Assembly (NCBI GenBank): GCA_035582835.1
Contig: JAYKAV010002308.1
Coordinates: 280,949-344,948, forward strand
DNA: 64,000 nucleotides
Origin: Phoebastria nigripes
Lineage: Eukaryota > Chordata > Aves > Procellariiformes > Diomedeidae
Direction of reading: 5' to 3'
Shown: piece by piece, positions 18,971 to 32,600 of the stretch
How the letters are laid out: the number at the start of each line of letters is the position of its first letter
Numbering within the stretch: the stretch's first letter is position 1
Translations under genes and position numbers: made by a program
Notes under the pieces: model-generated
Told to the model about the DNA's origin: nothing
Seen by the model: the letters and a program-made list of their open reading frames with translations, nothing else
Databases searched by the model: none

Positions 18971-19949
18971 CCTGGAACCTTAGGAAGCTACTGCCAGCAA
19001 GTGTCTTTTGGTGCACTCAAGAGGATGCAGTTTGATTGTTGGCACCAACAGACAGGTTGGGAATTGTAAACATGGTAATTAGCAGTAAGTTTCTGGATCT
19101 CAACTTGCCAGACTGGCAGTCTGATTCTTGGAGTAGTTGTCGCATGGGAGGAGGGAAAAACAAAGTAAGGGAATTAGAGCAACCTTGCATTGCTCCGTCA
19201 ACATATGCCACTGGACCAATGTTTTTCTTGGCAAAGATCTCTGACAAGGAGTTTAAAAGCAGCGTTGCAGCCCTACTGCAAACTGTGAACCTCACTGCAG
19301 GCATCAACCAAGCAACTGTCTCTGGTTCTTCTGCTTAAACTATGAGTGTTGCTCCACGGAAAGGAACTGTAGAGTCTGAGATTCCCCTGCTCCACCTCTA
19401 TGGTGGGGCACAGTGTTGATAAGGTTATCAACAATAATGGGATTAAAAGAGTTAAAATCCAGCTTTTGCAGCAATCCTGGAGTATTCTATTGTTGAGCTA
19501 TCAAAGATTAAGGTTATAGTAACCTTATTAACCCTTGGTGTAGTGTAAATAAAAAGGAAATGTCAAGTTTAATTCCACCATGAAATTAAATCTTCACTTC
19601 TCTAAATGTTGATTCAAACACAGCTTACTCCAGCCAACATGGTTTATGAAAATATGGAACCCACATGAATTTAAAAAATCCCATCTGAGAGAGGGAGAAA
19701 GGGGCGATAAAACATGGTGTTCATTTTGTTTAAAATTAAAAAAATTAATATTCATCCAGCTTGTATGTCTGCAGGAACTACACCTAGAGCCAACAAAGTA
19801 TGCAAAGAATAAGGTAGGGACCAAATGCTCATGGTGTAAATCCCTGATGCAGTGAACACAGCTCCCCCAGGCTGCAGCAGCTCAGGCTCTGGCCCTGGGC
19901 AGAACAGCCGACCCCGTGCCAGGCAGCAGCCACAGCACTGCTGGTGGTG

Positions 19950-19977
19950 TCCCCGTCCCTGTCCCTGTCCCTGTCCC
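19950..19977 (+). repeat. (CCCTGT)n short tandem repeat
   Basis: About four and a half hexamer units within a GC-rich islet. In the minus-strand frame it reads as alternating Asp-Arg/Gly-Gln, a translation artefact. Confidence 0.85.
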
Positions 19978-20357
19978 CCGCTCGCCAGGCACTGTGGGGC
20001 CTCGTTAGTGCTGCCCCAGCGCCAGGGACAGGGTGCCTCGACACAGGAGCTTGAACCGAGCATTGCTCCACCAGCGCTTTCAGCATCAGAGATGAGATGA
20101 TGAAAACCAAAAAATGTCAGAAATAAAATGGTTGCTGGACCTTCTGGAAACAGAGAGCCAGGTGCTGGTGTGAAGGGCACAGGTTTTCCTGGCTAAGCTG
20201 ATTTCCAGGGGGTGGGCTCTGCCTCTTTTGGCAATGGACGGTTCCCTCCTCACCTGTGCTGGGCGCAGCCCCTGCTCCCCCTGCCCACAGAGGTTGAATC
20301 TATAAGTAAGTCTGAAACTGCCGTCTGGGACTAGCTCTCCTACCTGAAGAGAGGGAA

Positions 20358-20388
20358 GGACTGACTGACTGACTGACCGACCTGACTG
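20358..20388 (+). repeat. (GACT)n short tandem repeat
   Basis: Imperfect GACT/GACC tetranucleotide units. Confidence 0.8.
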
Positions 20389-23300
20389 GGCTTTGCTTAG
20401 AAGTCAATGGGATGTGGTCCAGGTAAATCCGTATTTCCTTGTGGGGAGCAGGGGGGGAATTACAGTAGGCAGAAATGGGCTGTGTGCCCTTTGTTATGCT
20501 TTTTTGACCAGGAGAAAAAATAAAGTAGTGGTAAAATGGGGTGATTCAGAATGATTCTGCATATTAAATAACTCAAACACTTACTCTGAGTCTCTAGCAG
20601 AGAGGTAATTAAGTATTAAGGAGCTGCCTACAGCAGGAAATGAGCTCTCTGGAGGGCAAGAGGCATTGCCAGAGAAAAGAGATGGTTTTACTGGGGCTGT
20701 TCTCAGGGAAAGGGCCTTTGCCACTTGACCAAATGCCTGTCTGCCCTGTGGCATCTGCATCTCCCGGAAATTACTGGCTCTGTGGGTTGATAGAGCTGGG
20801 GAATGGGCACGCTCTGCCTCTTCGTATTGCTTACCTCAGCCCTCATGAACTCTGGTGAAGTTGTGTTACGAAACTCAGACTCATAAAAGAGCTCAGTTTA
20901 GGATGGGTTTTTTCCCCTCCACTCACTGAATCATACTCTTCTCTGGTGTAAATTGTCACAGCTCTGGAGCGTGCACCAGTCCGGATGCACCCGCTGGGTC
21001 CTGGGCTGCCTCCATACCCACTGTTGCTGTAATCGCTACCACAAACGCAAATTGGCGCGCTCTGGCTCTTCTTGTCTTTCTGCAGAGTAGGAATAGACAG
21101 TGGGCCCATGGGGTTGTTCAGAAATATTACTCGTTTCCAGTGCTGGCATAATGTTCCCTTCTAGGTAGTATCCCTTTTCTGGACAATTTCCCAGTAAAAT
21201 AGTAAATGGCAACTGCAGAGCAGTAAAGGCGATGGTGTTTTTGTTTGACTGACGTTCAGAGCCTGCAGAGCAAATGCAATTAGGAGCCACAGTGTGTTGC
21301 AGCTTCCTTCCTTCATTTTTCTACCGTGGAGGGGCTGCTGTTGGGTTCAGCTTAAGCCTGGTCCCTGCTCCATGTCAGCCTTAGAGTGGAGGAGAGGCTC
21401 CGGGGAGGGAGGGCGGCATGTCCCCGAGCCCCTGTGGGCACCCTCTGCTTTGGGAGCAGCCAGCATCTCACAGGGCTCAGGTGGGACAGGAGCTGCTGCT
21501 GCTCTGCTGCCAGCACTGCAGCCCTGGGCAGGAGAGGAGTGATTTTGTTAGTAGGTGTGAGCTTCCCCCAGACTCAGCAGAGTTGGCACCAGGGTGGCCC
21601 TGCAGCGCTTAGACCTGCACTCCTCATCAGAGAGAAATCCCCATCGGTGCCCGTGGACCCGTGCCAGGCAAAGCAACCCAGGGTTTGGGCTACCCCAGTC
21701 TTCACCGCGGGCAACTGATGCTTTCTTTGGAGTTTTGCAGGGTCAACAGTTGATGCACTGTGAACACTTTGATACACACTTGGCATCAGAAAGAGGTGGG
21801 AAAAAAATGGTGGTTATCCTTCAGATTTGTCCAAAGGAGGTAATTGAAAATAAATTGCTACCAAAAGCCAAGGGCTGCAGTTAATTGTGGTGGAGCGCTG
21901 CAGGTCACTCACCTGTAGGGAAAGACTGCTAGAGAACAGGCAGGGGTCAAAATTGTTTCTCTCCTGGTGGGGAAAGAGGGTCTCAGCCATATAATTTGGT
22001 TTGTAAGGTTATTCTGTAGCTCGTAGACCGTGACATGAAAATCCAGGCCTACAGAGCAGTGCTTTAATAGCTGGAAATAATGCAGTCAGTGAAGGCAGGG
22101 GCAGCCGTGGCTTGCCCTGGTGGCAGGGGGGTGGCCAGGCTGCAGCATCCCTCCTGCCACGGGCAGGTCCGAGCTGGCCCCCACAGGCAGCTGCCAAATC
22201 CCCTCTCCGCTGGGTCCTGCTCGAGGGAGGGGGTATGTAAATCCTGGACTTGGCTGGAGAGAGAGAGGCATGGTGGAGGCTGCGATGTGCGCAGAGCCAG
22301 CGTGCTATCAGCCACTCCAACCGGGAGTTTTATCTTTCAGTTTGAACATTGCTGCCATGCATTGTTTTGTTTGTTAACAAATTTAAACACTGCAATGTTT
22401 GCTATTCCTGGTGCTTCTTAGATGTCTGGACTCAGGCAGACATCAATGCCCATGTAAATTGGGGAACCGTTTTGCAGCGGGTCCTCTGGATGCAGAGGCA
22501 GGGGAAGCNGGGATGCAGGGTGGCACGGACCCACTGCCCGGGGCTGGCAGGGGGGGTCTGCCCTCGCTGGGCAGTGGCTCCCCAGGACAAAACCTATTCT
22601 GTCTCTCAGAGAAGCTCCTTCCAAACCACTAAAGCTATTGCAAGGATTCAGGAGATGAAAATAATAATGAAAAAGCTGATCTAATTTTTACTAAATTGCA
22701 CTTTTTCTAGATAGTTTGATTCAGAGCTCCTGCAGGGTAAAAGAAAAATTTCTTCAACTTCCTATATCTGGTGACAAATTCAGTACCACCCTCTTTCAGG
22801 GCAGGTCCTTGCTCCTGGCTCTTGCACCTTTGTTTTGTGCTCAGGTAACCAAGTACAGGAGCATGCTACAGCCTGTGCTGCTCTGTGGCTGCTCCCTGCG
22901 CTAACGCTGCAAGTGGGGGAAAGGCAGGACAGCATGAGAAATGGGAACCAAAGTTTCTTAAAGCAGCCTAAATGCAGGGCAACCCCACTGAAGTTTGTGG
23001 TGTTACGTGGGTGCTGGCCGTAACAGCTCTGAGGGTTGGGCCAGCCTGATTAGAGCCTGGATTCCAGTGCTTCAAAAAGGACTTCAAAGTATACATGTGT
23101 AGCACAAGTATTAGAATATGAATACCCCTATCTAAGCTGAGATGTGGGAAGAGTGATCGCCTGGCTCTCCTTGGAACTTGCATCCTTTGGCAGTTCAACA
23201 TACCCTTGCAGAGAAAACCAAATCATATGCTGATTTATTTGACTTACTATTACTATTAAGGACAGCTTTTAAGAAGATCGGTAATAAAGCCATTTCTCCT

Positions 23301-25567
23301 CTTCTTTTACAATGAAAAACCCAAACGCTGTCTATGCAGCAAGTCTGTCCCCAGACAGCAAGCCCGGTGCGGCAGTGTTAGTGACACGCAATCCCACTCC
23401 CCTCCGTGGGAGCCTTGCCTGTGTGAGGGCTGCGGGCTGTCCCCACGGGGGCGGCAGCTCTGCTGCGCAGGGCACGTGAGCAATTGCTCTTGTTTTTAAC
23501 ATGTCAGACCATAACTTGCTCATCTGTTCAGTGTCAGGGTTGAAAAATACTGCTGAAATGGAAATGTAGGAGCTGACTGAGAAATCAGTGAGTATGCTAT
23601 CTGGGTGCTCCAAATTTAGACATCGTGATTGATAAAGGATATAAAATATGTGACATTTCTCCAAGCAAAAAGACACTCCATTAATATTACGCAATTTGAA
23701 CATGTTTGTTTTAAGAATAACAGCTCTGTTCTACAGCAAGTGTGCATACCCGTGTGTGCAGGTGCACATGTCCACACATACTGCGGTAGTCCAGCATTGC
23801 GTGGAGTTAGCTGCTGAATTAAGCTGGCAGTATGAAATGTATTATCAGCTCCCCACAGGGTCAGGCATAGTACCTGTACAACAGAGTGGAAAAGTCTGAG
23901 TGGTACTGGGTGAGAATGTTTTCGTAGCTAAATTTGCTGGTGTTCGATTTGTAACTTCACAGTCCCCTTCTTTTCCATTATTTCCTTTTATTTGTATAAG
24001 CTGAAGGGAAAAGAGGGGGAAAAATGGCTCTCCCATGGAAGGAAAAGGTCTTGGCAGGACAACAGCTCTGTGTATGCTGCTGAACATGAGGTGTATGTGG
24101 TGAACTGAAGGAGTTTACAGAGGGCCAACATGGCTTTTTTTCATGATAATCCCAGGGCCAGGTGGGGTCTCCTGGGGCCAGGACACCTTGGGAGCTCGGG
24201 GAGCTTCAGGGGTCAGGGTGGTGGATTATTGCAGTGAACAGATACAACCTAATCCCCCAGAAAAATAACATATAACCACATGCTCAAAGGTAATGCCATG
24301 CTGAAGCCATGGCCACCTGAGTTTCTCCCATCCTGCTGCTCCCCACCTCAGGGTGCGGTGCCGAGGGCCGGTGCTGCTTTGCCTTACGTGGCTCTCTGCG
24401 CAGAGGCACGACGGGCATGGCACGGTGCTCGGGGGCAGCCAGGGCTCCAGCCCTCCTGCTCCTTGCAGGCGTGGGAGATTTCTGCCAGGGCCCTGCTTGG
24501 GTGGGCAGGGATGCTGCCCGCGAGGTGATGCAGCAGCAGCTGGGCTTGCCGGGAGGTTGTGCAGAGCTCCCCAGGGGCAGCGCAGCTCCTCCCTGCCCCG
24601 CTGAAAGGATGCGGTTCAATAGCATCAGCAGGGCCCCTGTGCATTTGACCTCAGATTTTCTCTTGCATATGTGTAAAGCACAGTGTGGTGTTAGAGGGTT
24701 TTAATGGAAGGAAACTAAGGAAGCCAATGAATTATTTTAAATGGTAAATGTTTATATTCATAATTTTAAAATTCAGTGCATTTTTTCCCGGAAATTTAAT
24801 ATTACCTTTAGAATATGAGAGCAGGAAGTCACTGGAAATCATAGAAGAGGAGGGTCTCGGTTAAAGAAACTGCAACTAAGGACCTATCTCTCTAGTAACT
24901 CTCAACATTTCTACTGATGGATTTCCAAATAGCTACTCTAAAGGTCTGGAAATCTGAGTATTATTTCCAGAAGATATATCCATACAATGATTTAAGCCTG
25001 ATATTCCTTGTGAACAAAAGCTGTTTGTCTCATGAAATAAATCCCTGCAGTTCAGTCCCTTCTCTGGGTTAATTTGCTCCCTCAGTGAAAAGTTGGAGAC
25101 ACCAGATTGCCAAGTGGGTGGTTAAAGGGAGAGGGAATTGGTCTGATGAGCCGAGGAGTCCCGATCCCCTGGTATGACCCATGCAGCACCCTCCCTGCCC
25201 AGCACTGTGCTTTCAGGCAGGATTCAAGCCTCCAACACCTCAGCAGTCCTGCCCAATTACATGAAACGAGATCAGGAAAAAAACCTTACTACAGCATGGT
25301 CTAGTTTTTAGATCCAAACAGATTGCTGTACATTGGGTGTGAAGCTCCCTAATGTTTTAGTAATGATGCTGGAACCTCTCTGACTGACAGCTCTGAGCAA
25401 AGCACTTGCTGAGGTTATGTAAATGCCTAAAAAGAAATCTAACCCCAAATCTTAATTGTGTAGCAGATCTGAGTCCTGTGAAGTCTAGGCACTGCCAGAT
25501 TTTAAAGCCATGCTGCTACCTTACATAAATACTCATAAATACTTACAGTAATTGTCCTAAAAAGACA

Positions 25568-25598
25568 CTTTCTAGCTAGAAAGCTCACCAAGTGAGCT
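25568..25598. repeat. Two adjacent palindromes
   Basis: CTTTCTAGCTAGAAAG at 25568-25583 is a perfect 16-bp palindrome. AGCTCAC (25582-25588), a 3-nt loop and GTGAGCT (25592-25598) form a second inverted repeat sharing two bases with the first. Possible cruciforms; no function assigned. Confidence 0.85.
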
Positions 25599-26679
25599 AG
25601 AAGAAGGCGTTGCAGGGCTGCCCCATCTCGGTCAGCTGCGAGCAGCACGCGGTGCTGCCCAGGCCTGCTCTGGCGAGAGTGGGGAACCTGGTTCCCTTCA
25701 AGTCCAACCAGAACTGCGGATATGAGGGATCACGTCCCAGGCAGAGGAACAAAGCTACTTCCATTTCTGATGCCCACTAACAGGGCAAAGAGACCTTTCC
25801 TTGTGCTTCTGTGCTCTAGCCTGGTGCAGAAACAATTATAAATCATGTTTATAAATTCCACCCGGGTGTTGCAGCCCTTGCTATGAATCTCAAAATTTAT
25901 TTGAGATTTATTAGCATTGTGCTGCTTCTGACACAAAGGATGTGAGGGACAAAGAGCAGCAGCTTCTGTGCTGTAAGGAAGCACATAAAAACCTGTCAGT
26001 ATATTTGTAATTTCATGCTTCTAAATGTGGTTATCCAAACGTCATTGTACTCGCAACCATTCTGTGTACATTAAATCTGAGGTGTAAAACACTACCTGGT
26101 ATTAAAAATGTGATAGTAGCATGGATGGTTAGAGTACATCTAATGTTTTTATGAGAGCTCTTGTTAGCTCTTATTGCCTTGTCCTTGGTGTGACTTAAGG
26201 CAGAAAATCGAGAGTTTACTGCATTTAAAAAATGTTCAGAAAGATGTGCTTAAGTAAATAGATGTCTTTATTTCCAGTGTTTGAAGAGGTATGTAAAGAG
26301 AAGGGCACGAATAAAGGCAAAGTCCATGTGATAGAGCTTACTAAATAACAGTTGTGATTAATTTTGCAGAATTGTCCATGAATAACTGGCAAAATAAGTT
26401 TCCCACATCCCACAACTTCTAGAACTGGCTGACTCATTATTGTACTCAAGGAGTGGTGCCTTTGAGTTGTGATCTGATGCGTATTAAAAATTGCCATTGA
26501 TTTATTTTTTTGGAGGGACTGAATCAGGGTCCTAAAGGACATGTGACATTTTTCAAATGAAATACTTGTTATATCCTTTCTTTTTTTGTTGCTTATCCTA
26601 GGTTAGGTGAGGAATCAGCGCTAAATCACAGCAGTGCCCACCTCTCCTCTCCTGGAGGGAGCAGAGGAGAAGGACAGGG

Positions 26680-26865
26680 CACCTGAGCAAAGGGAAAAGG
26701 TAGAAGAGGAAAAGCACAGAATGGAATGATTGGAAATAGCAGAGGAAGGGAAGAAATAGGAAAAAGCAGAGAAGAAAGAGAATCAGAGACACAAGGGAAT
26801 GAAAAGGAAGAGAGAGGAAGAAGGAGCAGAAAAATTAAAACAAAAGGGAAGACTGGATAAACATG
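26680..26865 (+). repeat. Polypurine-rich tract
   Basis: About 185 bases almost entirely of A and G (GGAAG, GAGAAAGAG and similar words). It is pyrimidine-rich on the other strand, where it produces a spurious leucine/phenylalanine-rich frame. Purine tracts of this length can form triplex DNA. Confidence 0.75.
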
Positions 26866-29599
26866 AATAAGCCCTATAATTAATTGTCAGTCTTAATCTT
26901 TCAGCGTACTCCTTAGGCAGGAGCTCAGTGTGATTTGGAGGTTTGTGGGGGTTTTTTGAAACAAACCCCACTTCCCCCTGCCCTCCCAGTGCTTTCTCCA
27001 ATAGCTTTTCTCCCTTTTACCTTGGCCGGAGCGCGAGGGCTTGCACAGCTCTGTGGTGCCCGACAGCCGCCCTGCGGGTTGGCCTGGAGAACCACTGCTG
27101 GTCACGAGCTCTCTCTGATGCTCATCCATGTTCAGCTGACCCGAGGTCTACAAGGAACATGAGTAAGCACCAGCTCCCGGTTAAATCTCAGCAGGTTTAT
27201 CATTTACAAAACCATGACAAAAGATGAAGTAATGTCCTATCTGGCCACATACTGGGCTGTAGGTCCTCTTTTTCCTAAAAGGAGAGCTATCTGATGTGTC
27301 TTGTTACTGTCAAAAAGAAAAAGAAACAAAATCTGTTACTGTGATTTAGAGGAGCTAAGTGTTTAAAATAAAATACACATTCAGTGCTTTCATACAAAGA
27401 TTCAGCGACAAGTAGGTGACTCAAATCAATGCATTCTTATCAAAGCCCAAAGATTTTTTTTTTTTTTAAGATGTTTATAGGCTATCTCTGCTCTCATTGT
27501 GCCTTCTTACAATTACAGATGGGGACGATGAAAACACATGTTCCCATGCAATTACTTGCTGCTGCCTTATAAAAAGCCAAAGCCTAATGAACTTCAATAC
27601 GGAATAAACTAATAGCATCCCTGTGAAAGAGCAACCTGAGGAGTTTTGCCCTACTGCTGACAGTGAAAGCAGACCTGTCGATGAGCATAAGCCTTCATAA
27701 AAAGCCAGGTTTAAGATGAGGTTTGAAGGAGTTTGACTCAGCATTTCCAACATGTTGAGAATGAATTCTGCACCTGGGCTGGACAAGAGTTAAGAGCACG
27801 TCTTCCATAAATCTTTACCTTGTATTTTGGAGAGACCAGTACGCTGTCCTCTGGTAATCAGAAACATCACCTGCCCTCGCACAAAGAGCAGAGCTCTGAT
27901 AAATGCACTGATCCCAATTTGTGCATCGCTTTCCAAGTCATCAAAGCAATTTTAAAATCAATATGTTATGTTTAAGAGGGAGGCTATGTGTTCCTCTCTG
28001 GGCAGGAATAACACATCGAGTCTGCGCATGGAGAGTTAACATCCTAGACGCAGTGTTTTGTACAAACCGGAGAATATAAAGAATATTCCGGGAAAGCCAT
28101 AAAGGGAGATGACGCAGAAACGGTTTCTGGGATGTTAAAAATACAGTTATGCTTATGAGCTGCTGTGTGAGCCAGACTGCAGTGGCTGACTCGGGGTGAT
28201 ACTGTGTGGATGTCAGAGTTTCACAAATGTCAGGAGTACAGGGCTGAGTCCCAAGCAGCTCCTGCAATTTTAACGTGTAATGAGGCCAGAAGACAGCTTG
28301 GTGCAGTAATAATAATTTAATGCAACTAATATATGTAAAGATGCGTCTGAGACAGGGTTGATAGGTCTGCCAACAGCACTTTGTTAGACACCACAGTGAT
28401 CAATCCAGGGTGGGGGTTGTAGGCTTGAGTACAGGTCTGTGGGATCAAGCCACTAGTTTCTAATGGTTTGAGCTGTTCTTCATTAGTTAAGGTGGCACCG
28501 ATAAGTCTGCTTCCTACTGAGCAGCAGGAAGACAGAAAGAGCATCTACAACAGTAATAGTTTAACACAAATTGATTTAAAGACTGGAATAATAGGAAGCT
28601 TAGAGAGCTTGGATGAGGGATGAAGGAGTTGGGCACAAAGAGGTGGAAACAGAGAGGAACAAAGCCCAGCCGGCTGCGGACGAAGGAGGAATGTGTCTCC
28701 TCCGTTTTCTTCTGTCAGCTGAAGCACACCACATTGCAAACAGGAGATGTGAATGCTTGCATTGCACCTACGAAACCATTCTCGACTTTGTGACCTGTTT
28801 ATAGTGCCAGGGAAANGGCCCCTGGGCAAACCGCGTACATTGCCTTTCACAGCCTTCCAACTTCCCACTCCACAATTGGGACCCACCGCAGGGTCCCTCA
28901 GGCTGTGGTTTACTGAATGATCTGCTAAGGGTCTCCAATTACGNTCTCCAATTTCCAGAGATTTTTTAGTCTGTCCAAAATACTTATGCCTGCAACATCT
29001 CAGACCTGTCCATGTCTTTTTTTTGCCTGCTGTGTATAAAGTATTTTGGCTTTTGCAATGTGTCTGTACACAGGGTTTTAGTAGCTTGGATTGCTTTTAT
29101 ATGTTTATAATGAAAGTAACAGCCCCTTAAAAAAATCAATTATTGATCATGGGAAGACAGTAGATGTTTTTAATCTTTAGAAGCAGAACTACGAATAAAT
29201 CAAATTATATAAAGTATTTTATTTAAAGGCATTTTATTTTATCAAAACACTACATCCAGTGTTTGCGGAAATGGAATACATTTTGTTTCTTCATATGAAG
29301 GTTTAGAGGAAAACGTGGTGGGAGTTAGCTCTTCTCACTCAGTAACTGCACTGATGTCAATAAGTCAAAATTAGACTCTTCCCAAATTGCATAAACCGCT
29401 GAAAGATTCAAAAGTAAGAATTTGGAGGGCTGTAAAATTCCCATTTCAGTTGATAAACTATCTGCAGGAGTTGTGATCTTTTTGCACAGATGCACACGAT
29501 GCATTCTTTCTTTACTGAAAATTTAGGACTACCATCATTTGTGCCTGTACATACACCCATACATATGTATGATGTGTGGCTGAGCGTGTATGTAAATGT

Positions 29600-29620
29600 G
29601 TGTGTATATATATATTTCTA
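29600..29620 (+). repeat. (GT)/(AT) microsatellite
   Basis: Short TGTGTGTATATATATAT run. Confidence 0.85.
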
Positions 29621-32600
29621 AAACTATATACATATTGCACTGTGTTATGAAGAGCCAAAGGTTGCTTTTGGCCATGCAATCTGTGCCATTTCTGAGTATG
29701 CCGAGTCCCACCGGTGGCTGTAGCAGCCTCTCTGACTGTCCCGCTCAGCGTGCGGCTCTGGCTGACCCTAGTGATGATGAACTGCAGCAGAAAGTCCCTC
29801 CCTGTCCTTGTCGTGACTGGGTGCCTGATTTGGGGGCTGGTTTTCATGTTCCAGAATAGCAGCTCTGCCAGGTGTGACAACAGGAGCATGAGGCCAGCGG
29901 GCTGAGCCTTGTGAAGCAGAGAAGAGCTGCCTTTAGCCTGGAGTTTGCACCTTCCACCATTTCCAGGGGCTAAGCAGGAAACTGGTTCCTCCCTGGGAGA
30001 AGTCAACCAGAGAGGCATTATCCGTTCAGGGAGGCTGGTGGGACTGTGTGAATGCCAGTGGTCTTTGTCATTAACCAGTCCTCTTCAAGCTGGCTGAGGA
30101 GCTGAATGGTTCTGTCGATTAAATCCCATCCCTTCAAAAGGCAGGAACAAAATCACCATTATAATGTTTTGGCAAAACAAAACATTTTTTTTGCTGGCAA
30201 GGGTTTAACTAGTGTGCAGCCATGCTCCCCCCTTAGGATGTCAAAGAAAGAGGCTTCGCTAGTCAAATGCTGCCTGCCTTACCAGCCCACGTTACCTCGA
30301 TGATAAAGTGCTCCAGCGACAGAAGTCACCTTCTGTGTTCAGCTGAGCTCAACTGGAATCATGCTCTGTAGCTGTGCCATTAAGTGACTCTGAAGATGTT
30401 ACGGGTGCAGAGCTGTGCCGCTGTATTTCAAGTGATAATAAAAACTCACCAGATAAATTGAAGGAGTGCGGCTTTTTGTTGCAGCAAGTTGGGACCGTAT
30501 AAGCAACTCTATCATTGTGCTAAGGCAGCAGATGCAGTCAGTGTTTGGAGGAAATGGTTCATGACCCGATGATGCTTCCCAAGAGATGCAGTCAGGAAAC
30601 AAAGATGCTGGGGGCCCCTCGGGTGGGACTAACACCAGCGGGGCGGGCGAGGGAATCAGGAGGATCAGACAATGGGAGAGAGTGAGGAGAAAGGTGCAAT
30701 GCAAGCAGAAAAACCCTTTGCCATCCTTCAGGCTCACTCTTGCGCTCAGAGCTGTGGGACAAAAAGCGATAGCTGGGGGAAGAGCCCCTTACCGAAGACC
30801 AGCAGAGCGTGCCCGGAGGGTGCTGCAGCCACTGTCCCTGCAGCAAAAGCGAGGGGCAAAGCCACAATTAGCATGGGCACAGACTGCACGGGTCAGATCA
30901 AAGATCTGCATCGCCCTGAGAGTTGGGTCCGGCAGGTCCCTGGAGCAGGGGAAGGCCTCGCCCCACACAGGGAGCCACAATCCGCTGGGACAGGGTGCTG
31001 TCAGACGCCAGGCAGGATGCTCACCACACAAGCACACTAAAGCTGATCCCTGGCCAAGCGAATGCTGACAGGGTGTTACTGGAGTATTTCAGTCCCTGAG
31101 CAACCAACCCTGAGAATATGTGAGCGCTGGTGCCCCGAGTGTGAAGTGTGACCCGGCTGGGGGTCCAGGGCAGAAGACCAGGCTGCTCCCCCAGGGGCTA
31201 CACCCTGAGGAAGGGCAGCCACGAGGCTAAGGGGAGAAGCTGAGTTGGCCTTGCATAAATTCTCCGGTGGTTCAGGCTGGCCAAGCTAAGCGGGTCCCTT
31301 CCCTTGGCTGATGTCGTGACTTTGAGGGAAACACCTGGAACCGGTGGGTCAGAGGCAGAGCTGGCTCTTGGTTGCCCCTGCACAGGGCACTTGCCGCTGC
31401 AGGAGGACCGTGCTGAGGATGTGCAGACCTGGAGCCCATCCCTGGCAGGGCTCGGCCATCACCCTCAACACTCTCCCACCTGGGTGACTCACTGAGGAGC
31501 CCCCCGTGGGCAGCATCCTGTAGCTGTCACACCTGACCTGTGCAGGTGGACATGGCCACACCAGTGTGCACACAAAGCAAACCCTGCACACGTGGTGCAG
31601 CTGTCACCACCCCTGCATACAGCAGTGGCTCTCACCCCTTCAGGAGGGGTCCCCAGCACACAGTGATAGGCATCACCTGCACTCCTCCGCTCAGGGCACC
31701 GGCTGCCCTCCTCCCCCAGGCTGTGCCCACACACGCAGTGCTGCAGGGCAGCAAGGGGTCCCCGGCCCTGAGCCCCCCCACCTCAAGAGCTCTGCAGCAG
31801 CACTTTTACTCCAGCTGAGGGTTCAGCCCCCTTGTCTTTGCATCAGGTGAATCCAGTTCAGCTGCACTGGTGCAAAGGAGCAAATACATTTTAAGAAAAT
31901 AACTGCAAAATAAAGGTGTAACAAATAAAGATAAAAATGATGCTAACGAGCCTCATTGACAATGGCATTATTTGCATCTATCACCAAGAGATTTTAAAAA
32001 ACAAAAAAAAGGTGAAATAAAGCTGGTTTTGTTGGAAGGGGTCAAAGTTTCTGCACTAAATCTCCACCCCCTCTGCGGTTCTGCCTTGCTGTGTTTCTTG
32101 TTTCCCCATTGCCTGCTGACCCGCTCCACCTGAGGGGCTGTGCCGCGGAGCAAAGCTGTGGCTGCTTTGAAGCCTGCTGGGGCCATGGCTGCTCCCTGGA
32201 AGGAGGAGAGAGAAATCAGAGGAGGCAGCACCAAAGGGAGGGGAACAGTGTGGATTGGGGGAAGGGAGCAGGTGATAAAACAGCTCCTCGAAGCAGGGGC
32301 TGAGGCTGGTGTGCTGCTGTGACGAGCTGTGGTGCCCAGCAGGACTTGTCCCGTGCCAAGGGTAGGTCACCTTCCCTTTGACTGCAGCAGGTGTTGGAGC
32401 GTGCGTGTGTGTGCGTGCTGAGCCCAGAAACCAGTCATTGCCGCGCTGGGTCTTTTCACAGACAGTTGTGGTATTCTCTGCTGCCCTGTGATTTGCAGTA
32501 TCTATTTTATTATTTACATAAACTCATGCTTTTGCTGTCTTCAGGGAATTTCACCCAAGTAAGCATTGAGCTAGTTTACCTTCCTTCAAATCCATAAGCA

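Larger units (their letters stand above)
18975..25560. other. No confirmed gene; mixed non-coding DNA
   Basis: Alternating AT-rich and GC-richer stretches (19860-20060, 21370-21700, 22080-22260 and 24300-24600 are GC-richer but CpG-poor). One ATG-initiated frame (19072-19338, 88 codons) is open but unrecognised, and no exon signals flank it. Low-complexity (CCCTGT)n and (GACT)n repeats are listed separately. Confidence 0.35.

Noticed and set aside
26598..27001. Hydrophobic minus-strand frames resembling membrane segments
   Set aside because: They translate the pyrimidine complement of a polypurine tract, which gives leucine/phenylalanine/serine runs.
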